Below are positions 46,183 to 54,936 of a stretch of 64,000 nucleotides of DNA, one piece after another. The position numbers were made by a program, and so were the translations under genes. The notes beneath the pieces are model-generated. The model was not told the DNA's origin, made no database searches, and saw nothing but the letters and a program-made list of their open reading frames with translations. Origin of the DNA: JBHHUI01 sp965248775 (GTDB taxonomy: Bacteria > Chloroflexota > Anaerolineae > Anaerolineales > JBHHUI01). The DNA lies in NCBI GenBank assembly GCA_965248775.1, contig OZ252150.1, forward strand, positions 4,588,001 through 4,652,000, read 5' to 3'. Every line of letters begins with the position of its first letter. The first letter of the stretch is position 1.

Positions 46183-46498
46183 AATCTATTCTAAGCGTTC
46201 CAACTGATGCCACAGACTAGTGCAACTTGGCGCAAATGGGCGCATGGTTTGACGAAAGTGGATTTGCCCAGTAGATTATGCTCAGTTTATGCCAACTGAA
46301 GGGGGAAACCATGCCAGGACCAAGACCCGTTGCCGTGCAGTTGAATGCCGAAGAACGTGCAGGATTGGAGGTCGTGAGCACGCGTCCAAGTACGCCGCAG
46401 CAAATCGCGTTGCGCGCCCGCATCGTACTTGCGGCGGCAGCCAGCGAGCGCAACGCGGTGATCGCATGCGAATTGAACATCAATGTACATACCGTTCG

Positions 46499-46524
46499 TC
46501 TGCCCAGTCGCGAACAGACTGGAC
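46499..46524 (+). repeat. 26-nt interleaved-palindrome insertion in IS630 copy 2
   Basis: Arms A TCTG, B CCAGTC, A' CAGA, B' GACTGG. Removing it gives the helix-turn-helix end HTVRRWRQRW expected in IS630 transposases. It shifts the frame. Confidence 0.76.
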
Positions 46525-46774
46525 GCGGTGGCGACAACGCTGGCTTGACCTACAACCGATCACGCTTGCGGACTTGAGCACGGCAGAACGGTTGGAAGAC
46601 CTACCCCGCCCCGGGGCACCGGCTCGCATCACCACCGACCAGGTCTGTGCCATCCAGGCGGTGGCATGCGAGAAGCCAGAAGACTCTGAGCGACCTATCA
46701 GCCATTGGTCGGCGCGCGAAATCGCGGATGAAGTCATCCAACGCGGCATCGTGGAATACATTTCGCCGCGCCAC

Positions 46775-46801
46775 CCCGTCCAGAACCAGACGGGACTGGG
46801 C
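46775..46801 (+). repeat. 27-nt interleaved-palindrome insertion in IS630 copy 2
   Basis: Arms A CCCGTC, B GTCCAG, A' GACGGG, B' CTGGGC (one T-G pair, A and B sharing three bases). In frame between ISPRH and ARLLKK. Its last third (CGGGACTGGGC) equals that of type A copy 3. Confidence 0.74.
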
Positions 46802-46961
46802 GCAGCGCGGCTGCTAAAAAAGGGACGCTGCAGCCGCACCGCTTCCGCTACTGGCTGACAACCGAGCCGGACGAAGCCTTCGACGAGAAAGTGGCAGCCA
46901 TCAACAAGCTGTATCGTCAGGCGTCCGAGCTGGCGGAGAAAGGTGAACGCGTCCTCAGCAC

Positions 46962-46987
46962 AGCGTGCAGTGCTCACGCCACTGTGC
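46962..46987 (+). repeat. 26-nt interleaved-palindrome insertion in IS630 copy 2
   Basis: Arms A GCGTG, B CAGTG, A' CACGC, B' CACTG, exact. Inserted between AGCAC and CGACGAACTG, directly before the first catalytic aspartate codon. Shifts the frame. Its centre AGTGC-CAC is shared with the 26-nt unit at 34234. Confidence 0.76.
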
Positions 46988-47661
46988 CGACGAACTGAGC
47001 GGGGTGCAGGCTCTGGAGCGTAAACATCCAATCCACCCCATGCGTCCGGGACAGATGGAATTGCAGGAATTTGAATACGAACGGCACGGAACCCAGATGT
47101 TCATCGTCAACTTCGACGTGGCAGCCGGTCAAGTCGTCTCGCCCTCCCACGGATACACGCGCAACGAAGATGACTTCGTGAATCACATCAAACACACAGT
47201 CGCTGCTGAGCCTTTGGTTTCTAAATGGCATTTCGTGGTGGACAACCTCAACATCCATCAATCTGAATCCCTGGTGCATTACGTCGCCGATGAGTCAGAC
47301 AGCGCTGCGGACCTCGGTGTCAAAGGCAAACGCGGTATCCTCAAGTCGATGAAGACGCGCGCTGCCTTCCTGACTGACGCCTCACATCGCATTGTTTTCT
47401 ACTACACGCCCAAGCACGCTTCCTGGATGAACCAGATCGAAATTTGGTTCAGTATCATCACTCGCAAACTGCTGAAGCGTGGCAACTTCGCTTCTGTCAA
47501 AGACTTGGTCGCCAAAGTGCTGGCGTTCATCGAATACTACAATCGCACCATGGCCAAACCATTCAAGTGGACCTACCAAGGCAAGGCGCTCATTGTCTAA
47601 CCGTCGGCTTACTTACGCCCATGTGCACTAGTATTACCATTTCAACCATGAGAATCCGATA

Positions 47662-48885
47662 GTGGCCCGCGCTTGCATCTACACGCTGGAGCCTGTGGCA
47701 TTCGGGGGTGTGCCGGCGAAAGTCCGTGTTGTGAAGGCGCTCCTCGACCGCTATGGGCACCGAACAAATCTCCTGTACACCGCGACAGAACAGGTGCCGC
47801 AGACGAGTCGCCGGGCGCTACTCCGCTATTTTGTGCGCCATCCTTGGCCCTTCTGGACAAACGACAGTGAGTTCGAAGGTCTGGCAATTCCACATTGGCC
47901 GTTGCCGCTATGGCTCACGTATGCGCTTCCCTGGGGATTGGGTCGACGAGCCTTTATACGCCGTCCAATCCACATTGTCGTATCCGGGAGTAACCACTGC
48001 GGCCTCCCGCCCGCGTTTGGACGCCGGCGCTTCATCGTCTGGATAGGGACCTTATATTCCGACGAGCTGCGCGGAAAAGCGGCTGCCGGGGATGCCTGGG
48101 CAAACCGGACGTTACGCGGCTTGAGCGGCAGATTGCTAGCCTGGGAAGAGCGTTTGATCTTCTCGCGTGCGGCGCTCATCCTTACAAATGGGGAGCACAC
48201 TGCCGCGCGAGTGCGGCAGGAGTATCCACAGGTTGCCTCCAAAGTGAGGGCTGTGATCTACCCGGTGGACACTGATCTCTTTCGCCCCGATCCAACGCAA
48301 AGGAATGCTGAGACACCCTATTTGCTCATGTCGGCTCGCATCAACGACGTACGCAAGAATGTGGGAATGCTCTTCAGCGCCTATGCATGGGTACGACGCA
48401 AGCGCCCGGACGTTCGTCTTGTTATAAGCGGCGATCTGCCGGACGAAGCTGTCCGCCGACAACTTGCGGAAAAAGGTCTGGAAGGTCAGGTTGAATTTAC
48501 CGGCAGCCTACCGGAGTCGAAACTTCTGCAGCTATATCAAGGCGCAGAACTTTATGTGCTTTCTTCCAACCAGGAGGGATTGGGCATCTCAATGCTGGAG
48601 GCGCTGGCTTGCGGTGTACCTGTTGTCGCAACGCGCTGCGGCGGCCCTGAGAGTGTCATCCGTGATGGAATCACCGGCGCGCTGACGCCCATTGATGACC
48701 CGGGTGCGTTGGCAACATGCGTCCTTGCTCTTTTAGATGATCCATACCGAATGTCAGAAATGCGTACGGCAAGTGTCGAATTTGCTCGTCAGACATTTAG
48801 CAGAGCTACAGTCGAGAAGCACTTGTTGGAGGCATTTCACGATGTTTATCCGACCCTCTTTCCGCCTGAAATTATCCGAGTGTAA
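47662..48885 (+). CDS. GT4 family glycosyltransferase, paralog of the gene at 44968
   Basis: 407 residues from GTG 47662. ARACIYTLEPVAFGGVPAKVR, LMSARINDVRKNVGMLFSAY and EGLGISMLEALACGVPVVATRCGG. Distance from the IS630 end is 33 bases, so its ribosome site may lie within sequence displaced by the IS; transcription from the upstream genes would have to cross the element. Confidence 0.87.
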   Translation: MARACIYTLEPVAFGGVPAKVRVVKALLDRYGHRTNLLYTATEQVPQTSRRALLRYFVRHPWPFWTNDSEFEGLAIPHWPLPLWLTYALPWGLGRRAFIRRPIHIVVSGSNHCGLPPAFGRRRFIVWIGTLYSDELRGKAAAGDAWANRTLRGLSGRLLAWEERLIFSRAALILTNGEHTAARVRQEYPQVASKVRAVIYPVDTDLFRPDPTQRNAETPYLLMSARINDVRKNVGMLFSAYAWVRRKRPDVRLVISGDLPDEAVRRQLAEKGLEGQVEFTGSLPESKLLQLYQGAELYVLSSNQEGLGISMLEALACGVPVVATRCGGPESVIRDGITGALTPIDDPGALATCVLALLDDPYRMSEMRTASVEFARQTFSRATVEKHLLEAFHDVYPTLFPPEIIRV

Positions 48886-48941
48886 TTCGTGCTCACTATT
48901 TCGACACTGCCTTTTGCGTTTGGGTTTGTCCCTTTGCCAAG

Positions 48942-49826
48942 ATGAAAAACGTCTTCGAACAGGATCACCAGACGCTACAGACCCAGAATCGTGCCTGGTG
49001 GGAGTGCAATCCCATGCTGTACGATTGGGAGCGTACGCTGCAGGCCGAGCCTGGCACCGTGGACTTTTATGCAGCCGTCGATGAACGCCTGTTTCGTTCC
49101 TGGGCCTATTTTGGCCATCCAGATTATCCCGACGAACGGCCGTTTGCGAGAAAAATCGATTACGCGGCGCTGCAGGGAAAGCCCGTTCTGGAAATCGGCT
49201 GCGGCGCCGGTGGGATGACGGCGGTCATGGCGCAGGCAGGCCTGAACGTCTCTGCGATCGACCTCACCCGGACGGCGATTAATTTCACGCAGAGCCGGTT
49301 GCAGATCGCCGGCCTGCGCGTCGACTTGCTGCACGCGGATGCTGAACGTCTCCCGTACCGAGAGGACGCATTTGACTTGATCTGGTCATGGGGCGTCATC
49401 CACCACAGCGCGGATATGCAGCGCATCATCGATGGAATGTATCGCATCCTGCGGCCCGGCGGAGAGGTCAAGATCATGGTCTATCATCGGCACTCCTTGC
49501 AAAACTGGATTCTGGGCGGGTTGGAGCAGGGCATCCTACGTGGGAAGTTGTTGACAACCAGTTACGATGAGATTCTCCGCCAGGTCTGGGATGGGTACCT
49601 AGCCCGTCATCTCACCCGCAGGGAATTGGCGCACATGTTCGCGCGTTTCCAAAAGGTTGAAACGCAACTGACCGACTACACACACCTCTCCTTCTTGCCG
49701 CGTAGTTTGCACACGCTTGATCGGCACGTAGTCAGCCGCGTCATGCCCGCCGGACTGAAACATCGCTTAGGCATGCAACTGCGCCAGCACTGGGGGCATT
49801 TCCTTTACCTCGAGGCTGTCAAATAA
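48942..49826 (+). CDS. Class I SAM-dependent methyltransferase
   Basis: 294 residues from ATG 48942. N-terminal QTQNRAWWECNPMLYDWE is a conserved lead-in of this family; motif I LEIGCGAGGMTAVMAQAGLNVSAID; WSWGVIHHSADMQRIIDGMYRIL and GGEVKIMVYHRHS complete the core. The methyltransferase at 63028 is of the same type (EYWNSHPAGA, SSGVIHHSPDTEKA, MIYHRNS). Target probably a sugar or lipid-linked glycan. Confidence 0.85.
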   Translation: MKNVFEQDHQTLQTQNRAWWECNPMLYDWERTLQAEPGTVDFYAAVDERLFRSWAYFGHPDYPDERPFARKIDYAALQGKPVLEIGCGAGGMTAVMAQAGLNVSAIDLTRTAINFTQSRLQIAGLRVDLLHADAERLPYREDAFDLIWSWGVIHHSADMQRIIDGMYRILRPGGEVKIMVYHRHSLQNWILGGLEQGILRGKLLTTSYDEILRQVWDGYLARHLTRRELAHMFARFQKVETQLTDYTHLSFLPRSLHTLDRHVVSRVMPAGLKHRLGMQLRQHWGHFLYLEAVK

Positions 49827-49881
49827 GCTTTCCAACCGGGCGAGATTGGATCAGCTCCTCTGCATCGATTGATTCTCAATA

Positions 49882-50799
49882 ATGCGTTTCTCTATCGTCA
49901 TCCCCACACGCAATGAGGCAGACGATATTGCGGACACCCTCGACGCCCTTCTGCGGCTGGAGTATCCGGATTATGAAATCTTGGTCGTCGACGATTCGTC
50001 TGACTCAACCCCGCAAATTATCCGCGGGTATCCACAGGTGCGCTATCTGCGCCACACGCGCGGGTGTGGGCGAGCGGCAGCGCGCAATGAGGGCATCCTG
50101 CAGGCAAGCGGTGATGTCGTCGTTGTCCTCAATGCCGATGTGATCCTGCCGCCGGATTTCCTCACGCGGCTGGTTAAGCACTATCACAATGGAGCAGACT
50201 ACGTGCTTGTGGAGAACCGGGTGCTACACACTGACCGGCTGTTGCCGCGCTATATGGAGGCACAGCATCGCCTGCATTACGGACCGGAGACACGCGTAGA
50301 AATGAACTGGACGGAGGGTTTTTCGTGCCGGCGAGAGGCGGCGATCCAAGTGGGCCTTTTCCCGGAAGGCGAATATGTAACCCTCGTAGCCGGGGAAGAT
50401 GGCTGGTTCGGAGACCGATTACAGGCCCAAGGTTTTTGCAAGGTATTTGATCGCACGCTGGCGGCGGCACACATAGCGCCATCGCGCCTGAACGAATTTC
50501 TCCGACAACGCGTTGGGCGCGGACATGGCTCCGGCCAGATCTGGTTTGTGCGTGAAGGCGTATCCCTCGCAGGACTGGCCGCTCGTGCCCTTCAGCAGGC
50601 AGCACAAGTCTGCGCGGCGCTGGTGCTAATCCTTCCAGTGCTTTATCGGGGTTGGCGATTTTCGCAGCATTCACCGTACGGCGGGCGCGACTGGCTGTCG
50701 TTTTCCGCAGTCTACAGCGTCGAAAGTATTGCGAACGCGGTCGGCATCCTGATGAGCGTTCTGGAGATTGCCCGTGTTTGCCGGGACAAAGCTCTCTGA
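49882..50799 (+). CDS. GT2 family glycosyltransferase, membrane-associated
   Basis: 305 residues from ATG 49882. FSIVIPTRNEADDIADTLDALL, VVDDSSDSTPQI and the DxD-type VVLNADVILPP; GFSCRREAAIQVGLFPEGEYV and GEDGWFGDRLQ carry the catalytic ED. A C-terminal hydrophobic segment (about 235-255, QVCAALVLILPVLY) may tie it to the membrane. It would elongate the unit on the cytoplasmic side. Confidence 0.85.
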   Translation: MRFSIVIPTRNEADDIADTLDALLRLEYPDYEILVVDDSSDSTPQIIRGYPQVRYLRHTRGCGRAAARNEGILQASGDVVVVLNADVILPPDFLTRLVKHYHNGADYVLVENRVLHTDRLLPRYMEAQHRLHYGPETRVEMNWTEGFSCRREAAIQVGLFPEGEYVTLVAGEDGWFGDRLQAQGFCKVFDRTLAAAHIAPSRLNEFLRQRVGRGHGSGQIWFVREGVSLAGLAARALQQAAQVCAALVLILPVLYRGWRFSQHSPYGGRDWLSFSAVYSVESIANAVGILMSVLEIARVCRDKAL

Positions 50800-50899
50800 C
50801 TCGGCCCGGCAGTGTTGTCTACGATGGCGATCCTATACCGTTTACGAATGCCGACCCGCCGGACTAGCGCTGCATTCGACGGCGGCGAGTAATTTCGCA

Positions 50900-52033
50900 G
50901 TGCGACTGCTCTACGTCGGGCATACCTACCTCGTTAACGAGAATCAGAAGAAACTGACCGCGCTGGCAGTTTTGCCCGATGTCGAAGTTGGCGTCGTCGT
51001 GCCCCATATGTGGTGCGAACCCGTCCTGGAACGGGTCTACCCACATATCGACCCGCAAGCTGCCTATTCCATCTATCCCACAAAGGTGTTGTTCCCGGGC
51101 AACGAGATGCGCTACGTTTATCTCTCCGCCGACCTGCGTCTGCGAGAATTTGCTCCAGATGTTCTCGTTGTCGAGAACGGGGCCGGGTCCTTCGCATATA
51201 CGCAAGCGCTACTATACCGACAACGTTACGCGCCGCACGCAGCTACTGTCTTCTTTACATGGTGGAACCTACCCTATCATTCGAGGCAGCCCTTCCGGGC
51301 GATCGAGCGTTATAACCTGCAGCACAGCGACGGTGCGATCGCCGGCAACCGGGATGCAGCCGCCATTCTGGAGACGCATGGCTATGCCGGACCACTGCTC
51401 ATTTCCCCGCAACTGGGCGTGGATGAAGCCGTCTTTTGTCCAAGGGACTCTTCTGAAAAGCGTCGCTCGCTCGGACTTGGAAAATTCGTGATCGGCTATG
51501 CTGGCAGGCTGGTGCCTGAAAAGGGATTGAACGTTCTCATGGACGCCCTGGAAGAATTTTCTAGTGCCTTTGAGTTGTTAATTATCGGGCGTGGCCCGCT
51601 TGAATCCGCGCTACGCGAATGGGGAAAAGGGCTGGGCGCGCAGCAGCGTCTGCATTTGCTGCCCTCCGTCCCACATTCTGAAATTGCAGGCTGGATGAAT
51701 GCGATGGATGTCTTTGTGCTTCCATCCCTGACGACTGATTTCTGGAAGGAGCAATTTGGTCATGTCCTCATCGAAGCGATGGCCTGTGAAGTCTCCGTCG
51801 TCGGTTCCAGTTCTGCGGAGATTCCGAATGTAATTGGCGACGCAGGCTACGTTGTTCCGGAAGGCGATCCGGCTGCGCTGCGATCAACGCTGCAACATCT
51901 GGCGACCCATCCAGAGGTGCGCGTTGCAATGGCAGCGCGTGGGCGCGCCCGCGTGCTCGCTCACTACACCCACGCGCGTATTGCGCAACGCACGCACGCA
52001 TTCTTTCACGCTGTGCTGGGCAGTGACGCCTGA
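50900..52033 (+). CDS. GT4 family glycosyltransferase
   Basis: 377 residues from GTG 50900; the frame is open back to 50768 but the first 44 codons look non-coding and overlap the GT2 gene. RLLYVGHTYLVNENQKKL begins the GT-B fold; NGAGSFAYTQALLYR, VIGYAGRLVPEKGLNVLMDAL and FGHVLIEAMACEVSVVGSSS form the donor domain. Alternative starts remain possible. Confidence 0.83.
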   Translation: MRLLYVGHTYLVNENQKKLTALAVLPDVEVGVVVPHMWCEPVLERVYPHIDPQAAYSIYPTKVLFPGNEMRYVYLSADLRLREFAPDVLVVENGAGSFAYTQALLYRQRYAPHAATVFFTWWNLPYHSRQPFRAIERYNLQHSDGAIAGNRDAAAILETHGYAGPLLISPQLGVDEAVFCPRDSSEKRRSLGLGKFVIGYAGRLVPEKGLNVLMDALEEFSSAFELLIIGRGPLESALREWGKGLGAQQRLHLLPSVPHSEIAGWMNAMDVFVLPSLTTDFWKEQFGHVLIEAMACEVSVVGSSSAEIPNVIGDAGYVVPEGDPAALRSTLQHLATHPEVRVAMAARGRARVLAHYTHARIAQRTHAFFHAVLGSDA

Positions 52034-52050
52034 AAACGCGCCCGCATAGC

Positions 52051-53562
52051 ATGCCCGATCCAGAATCCCAGGTGGCAGCCCCGGAATCATCCAGTCTGGC
52101 GCGGGATGCGCTGCGCAGCACGTTGTGGACTGGCTTTTCACAATACTGGCTCTTCGGGCTTGGTCTCGCAAAGACAGTCGTCCTCGCGCGGCTGGTACCG
52201 CCGGAGTGGTTTGGCGTCGTCGCGCTTGGACAGGTATGGGTGTCTTATCTGACAATTCTACGCTTCGACTTCCGCACGGCGGTTCTTGCCTGGGATGAAC
52301 GGGCGGATTTTCTCAGCATCCAGTTCTGGCTCGAAAACCTGATGGCGTTGAGCGGTTTTGGCGCTGCAGGACTGCTCTATCTTGCCGTGCCGGGCCTGGC
52401 GACTCCGCCGGTGTGGGCAGCTATATTCGTATTGCTCGGCATGGTAGCGTTCGAGAGCGTCACATCTACGCCGCGCTACCTGACTGAGAAACGGCTGCGA
52501 CAGGATGTCATTGGACGGCTGACGATATTCCAGTCGGTGGTGGGATTCGCTATTGCTATCTGGCTGGCCTCGCTGGGCTACTATCTCGCAGCACTCCTCT
52601 TAGATGCTCTGATGCCCGCCCTCGTCATCGGAGCCGGTGTTGCCCTCATCACGCGCTGGCGGCCGCACCTCCACTGGGACCGAAGTATCGCGCGCGAACT
52701 GCTCTCGTTCTGCTTTACGTTGTGGACGGCCGGGCTGCTTGGCAAGATCGTCTTCCAATTCGATGACTGGCTGGTCGGTACGATCCGGCGGACGCGTCCG
52801 CGCGTATGGCTGTCATCCGGGATCTTACCTGAAGCGTATTATTCGCGCGCGTACGTTGCCGGGAAGATGCCGATGGATGTCTTCGCCGGCATGATCAGCC
52901 TGGTAGCGTTGCCGCTTTATACACGCAGCGAAAAGGAAGGGCGAGATGTGCTAATCGGCGCCTATCGCCGCATGACCTGGCTGCTCGCTTACATGATATT
53001 CTTATCAGCCACGTTTGCGTTGGCCGCCACCGAAGAAGTGGTTCTCATCGTGTTGGGTGAAACTTGGCTGCCCACTGTGCCGCTCTTCCGCCTCATGTCA
53101 CTATTTGTCGTTCTGCGACCTCTGTATCAGAACGCTAGCCAGGTGCTGGTGGCAATCCGCCGGGAAAAAGAGATGCGCCGTACGGTTGCTATACAGGCTG
53201 GGTTTATTGTGCTTGTCTGTCCTCCGGCTGTGCTCGTGTGGGGCGCAGCTGGGGCCGCCGTAGTGGTCAGCTTGATGACGTTAGTCGGCGTGGTTGCAGC
53301 CGAGCGCTATGTCAGTCGCGAATTGGGCGTGGCCGTCTGGCCGCTCTACGTTCCGCTGGCAGTGGCTGCTATTACACTATTGGCTGTACTAGCAGCAGGT
53401 AGCAGCTTGATCCCGGAACCCACCTGGACAAGTGCAATGATCAAAGGCCTGCTCTGCTTGCTGGGATTTGGAATCCTTGTGCTTACGGTGGACCGACGGC
53501 AAGCTAACGGCGTTCTGGAGATCGTGCGCAGCGCTCTGCGCTCCCGGAAGACGGGTGGATAA
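52051..53562 (+). CDS. wzx: Wzx-type polysaccharide flippase (PST/MATE superfamily)
   Basis: 503 residues from ATG 52051. About 12-14 hydrophobic segments. TLWTGFSQYWLFGLGLAKTVVLARLVPPEWFGVVALG at the N-terminus is the usual opening of this family. A 15-residue hydrophilic insertion (RTRPRVWLSSGILPEAYY) lies between two segments. It would flip lipid-linked repeat units across the membrane. It is the only full-length flippase here; C-terminal remnants of a similar gene lie at about 55180 and 56935. Confidence 0.88.
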   Translation: MPDPESQVAAPESSSLARDALRSTLWTGFSQYWLFGLGLAKTVVLARLVPPEWFGVVALGQVWVSYLTILRFDFRTAVLAWDERADFLSIQFWLENLMALSGFGAAGLLYLAVPGLATPPVWAAIFVLLGMVAFESVTSTPRYLTEKRLRQDVIGRLTIFQSVVGFAIAIWLASLGYYLAALLLDALMPALVIGAGVALITRWRPHLHWDRSIARELLSFCFTLWTAGLLGKIVFQFDDWLVGTIRRTRPRVWLSSGILPEAYYSRAYVAGKMPMDVFAGMISLVALPLYTRSEKEGRDVLIGAYRRMTWLLAYMIFLSATFALAATEEVVLIVLGETWLPTVPLFRLMSLFVVLRPLYQNASQVLVAIRREKEMRRTVAIQAGFIVLVCPPAVLVWGAAGAAVVVSLMTLVGVVAAERYVSRELGVAVWPLYVPLAVAAITLLAVLAAGSSLIPEPTWTSAMIKGLLCLLGFGILVLTVDRRQANGVLEIVRSALRSRKTGG

Positions 53563-53566
53563 GACC

Positions 53567-54379
53567 ATGACAAAAGGCTTGCGCATGTGGGCGCGCCGTG
53601 CCCGCGAATGCAGAAACCCGCTGATCCTGGCCCGGGCGTATGCCTATGAAAGGCAACGACTGCGCCTGCTCGACCTCGCCACCCGTCTCGAACCTGCCCA
53701 GGCACGGCCTTACATGAGCGAGATCGAAGGTGACGCAAATTTTATAGGAGAGCTACGGCGCGAAATGGCTGCCCGGACCGATTACCGGCCAAGGGCTGTG
53801 GACTTTATGTTATTTCCTAACTACGGTTCATTGTTTTTCAACGAAGTCGCGCTGTATGCTATTGTGCGTATACGGCGACCGCAGGTCGTCGTCGAGACTG
53901 GCGGCACGCCTGGGAAGTCCACGGCGTTTATGCTGCGCGCGCTGGAACGCAATGGCAGCGGGCATCTATACACGATTGACCTGCCGCCGCAGACTGCGAG
54001 CGATGACCGCTTGCTCGACCGAGGGCAATATCATGAACAGATGCCTATTGGCGCACACAGTGGCTGGATTGTGCCGGATGAACTTAGATCACGGCATACG
54101 CTATTGCTGGGTCCATCGCGCGAGCAGTTGCTACCCCTGCTAGAGCAGCTGGAGCAGTTGGACATCTTTTATCATGATAGCGACCACAGCTACACGAATA
54201 TGACATGGGAGTTTGCGACGGCGTTCGAGAAGCTCGCACCGCAAGGGCTGCTACTGTCAGATGATGTTCTGGACAACACGTCCTTCTTCGACTTCTGTCG
54301 TGAACGGGCGCTACTGCATACCAGCGTCTACAATCTTGGAGCGGCTGTCGAGCACGACCCATCGCAACTTGCCAAATGA
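53567..54379 (+). CDS. Class I SAM methyltransferase (Methyltransf_24/CmcI-like)
   Basis: 270 residues from ATG 53567; longer frames overlap the flippase. RARECRNPLILARAYAYERQRLRLL at the N-terminus, then VVVETGGTPGKSTAFMLRAL as SAM motif I, IDLPPQ, and FYHDSDHSYTNMTWEF with LLLSDDVLDNTSF, the metal-binding acidic segments of this family. ATGA overlap with the acetyltransferase. A broken copy lies at 57050. Confidence 0.83.
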   Translation: MTKGLRMWARRARECRNPLILARAYAYERQRLRLLDLATRLEPAQARPYMSEIEGDANFIGELRREMAARTDYRPRAVDFMLFPNYGSLFFNEVALYAIVRIRRPQVVVETGGTPGKSTAFMLRALERNGSGHLYTIDLPPQTASDDRLLDRGQYHEQMPIGAHSGWIVPDELRSRHTLLLGPSREQLLPLLEQLEQLDIFYHDSDHSYTNMTWEFATAFEKLAPQGLLLSDDVLDNTSFFDFCRERALLHTSVYNLGAAVEHDPSQLAK

Positions 54380-54936
54380 AACGGGTTCGACGTCTTGCCA
54401 ACGACTACCTGGCCGTACCGCTACTCGGCTTCTTGCGGACGTGGGTGCTCAACACGGTCGTGTCCAATCTTCCGGTGGCGCGACTACGATACGGATATTA
54501 CCGGCATGTGTGCGGAATAAAAATCGGAAGAGGGACAAGCATCTGGACCGGCGCGCGCTTCACGGGCGGCAGGATGAACGCGATCACGATAGGCAATTAT
54601 TGTTCAATTCCCTACAATTCGTTTTGGGTCGTCGGGGCTCCGATAACAATTGGCGATCATGTTGTGTTCGGACACATGGTCGAGTTGTATACGTCCGACC
54701 ACGACCCAGACGACCCAGCGTTCTCACGTCGCGACGCGCCGATAGTTATTGGCGACCGCGTTTGGATCGGGTCGCGAGCAATCATATTGAAAGGCGTGAC
54801 GGTAGGTGAGGGTGCAGTCGTCGCGGCGGGCTCCATGGTCACGCGAGATGTTGCAGAATATACGATTGTCGCTGGTCGCCCGGCCACTTATATTCGGGAA
54901 CGTGGAGCTCGAGACTTAACGATCGGTACTCAGTAG
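54376..54936 (+). CDS. Hexapeptide-repeat O-acetyltransferase
   Basis: 186 residues from ATG 54376. A hydrophobic-basic N-terminus, then hexapeptide turns: IKIGRGTSIWTGARF, ITIGNYCSI, ITIGDHVVFGHMVELYTSDHD, IVIGDRVWIGSRAIIL and VTVGEGAVVAAGSMV. The H of TSDHD is the expected catalytic base. It would acetylate a sugar hydroxyl. A broken copy begins at 57461. Confidence 0.85.
   Translation: MKRVRRLANDYLAVPLLGFLRTWVLNTVVSNLPVARLRYGYYRHVCGIKIGRGTSIWTGARFTGGRMNAITIGNYCSIPYNSFWVVGAPITIGDHVVFGHMVELYTSDHDPDDPAFSRRDAPIVIGDRVWIGSRAIILKGVTVGEGAVVAAGSMVTRDVAEYTIVAGRPATYIRERGARDLTIGTQ

Larger units (their letters stand above)
46311..47600 (+). pseudogene. IS630-family transposase, disrupted by mini-insertions
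   Basis: From ATG 46311 (GGGGGAAA upstream): PGPRPVAVQLNAEERAGLEV and a helix-turn-helix to NINVHTVR, a 26-nt insertion at 46499, then RWRQRWLDLQPITLADL and RPISHWSAREIADEV; a 27-nt insertion at 46775; an A_AAA_AAG run (46816-46822) after which LQPHRFRYWL continues in the -1 frame; a 26-nt insertion at 46962 splitting VLST-DELSGVQ at the first catalytic D; then HFVVDNLNIHQSES and HASWMNQIEIWFS. Length minus 79 plus one base is 404 codons. Confidence 0.87.
46220..47628 (+). mobile_element. IS630-family element, decayed (copy 2)
   Basis: Starts GTGCAACTTGGCG after TA 46218-46219 and ends CCATGTGCAC before TA 47629-47630; the ends are imperfect inverted repeats of about 35 bases. It belongs to a different IS630 subgroup from the copy at 31007. 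The transposase is broken by 26-nt insertions. Confidence 0.87.

Noticed and set aside
31142..46987. The mini-insertions as classical REP sequences or as target duplications of the IS.
   Set aside because: They lie inside transposase codons, not between genes; they have interleaved arms rather than one hairpin, and they do not flank any element.
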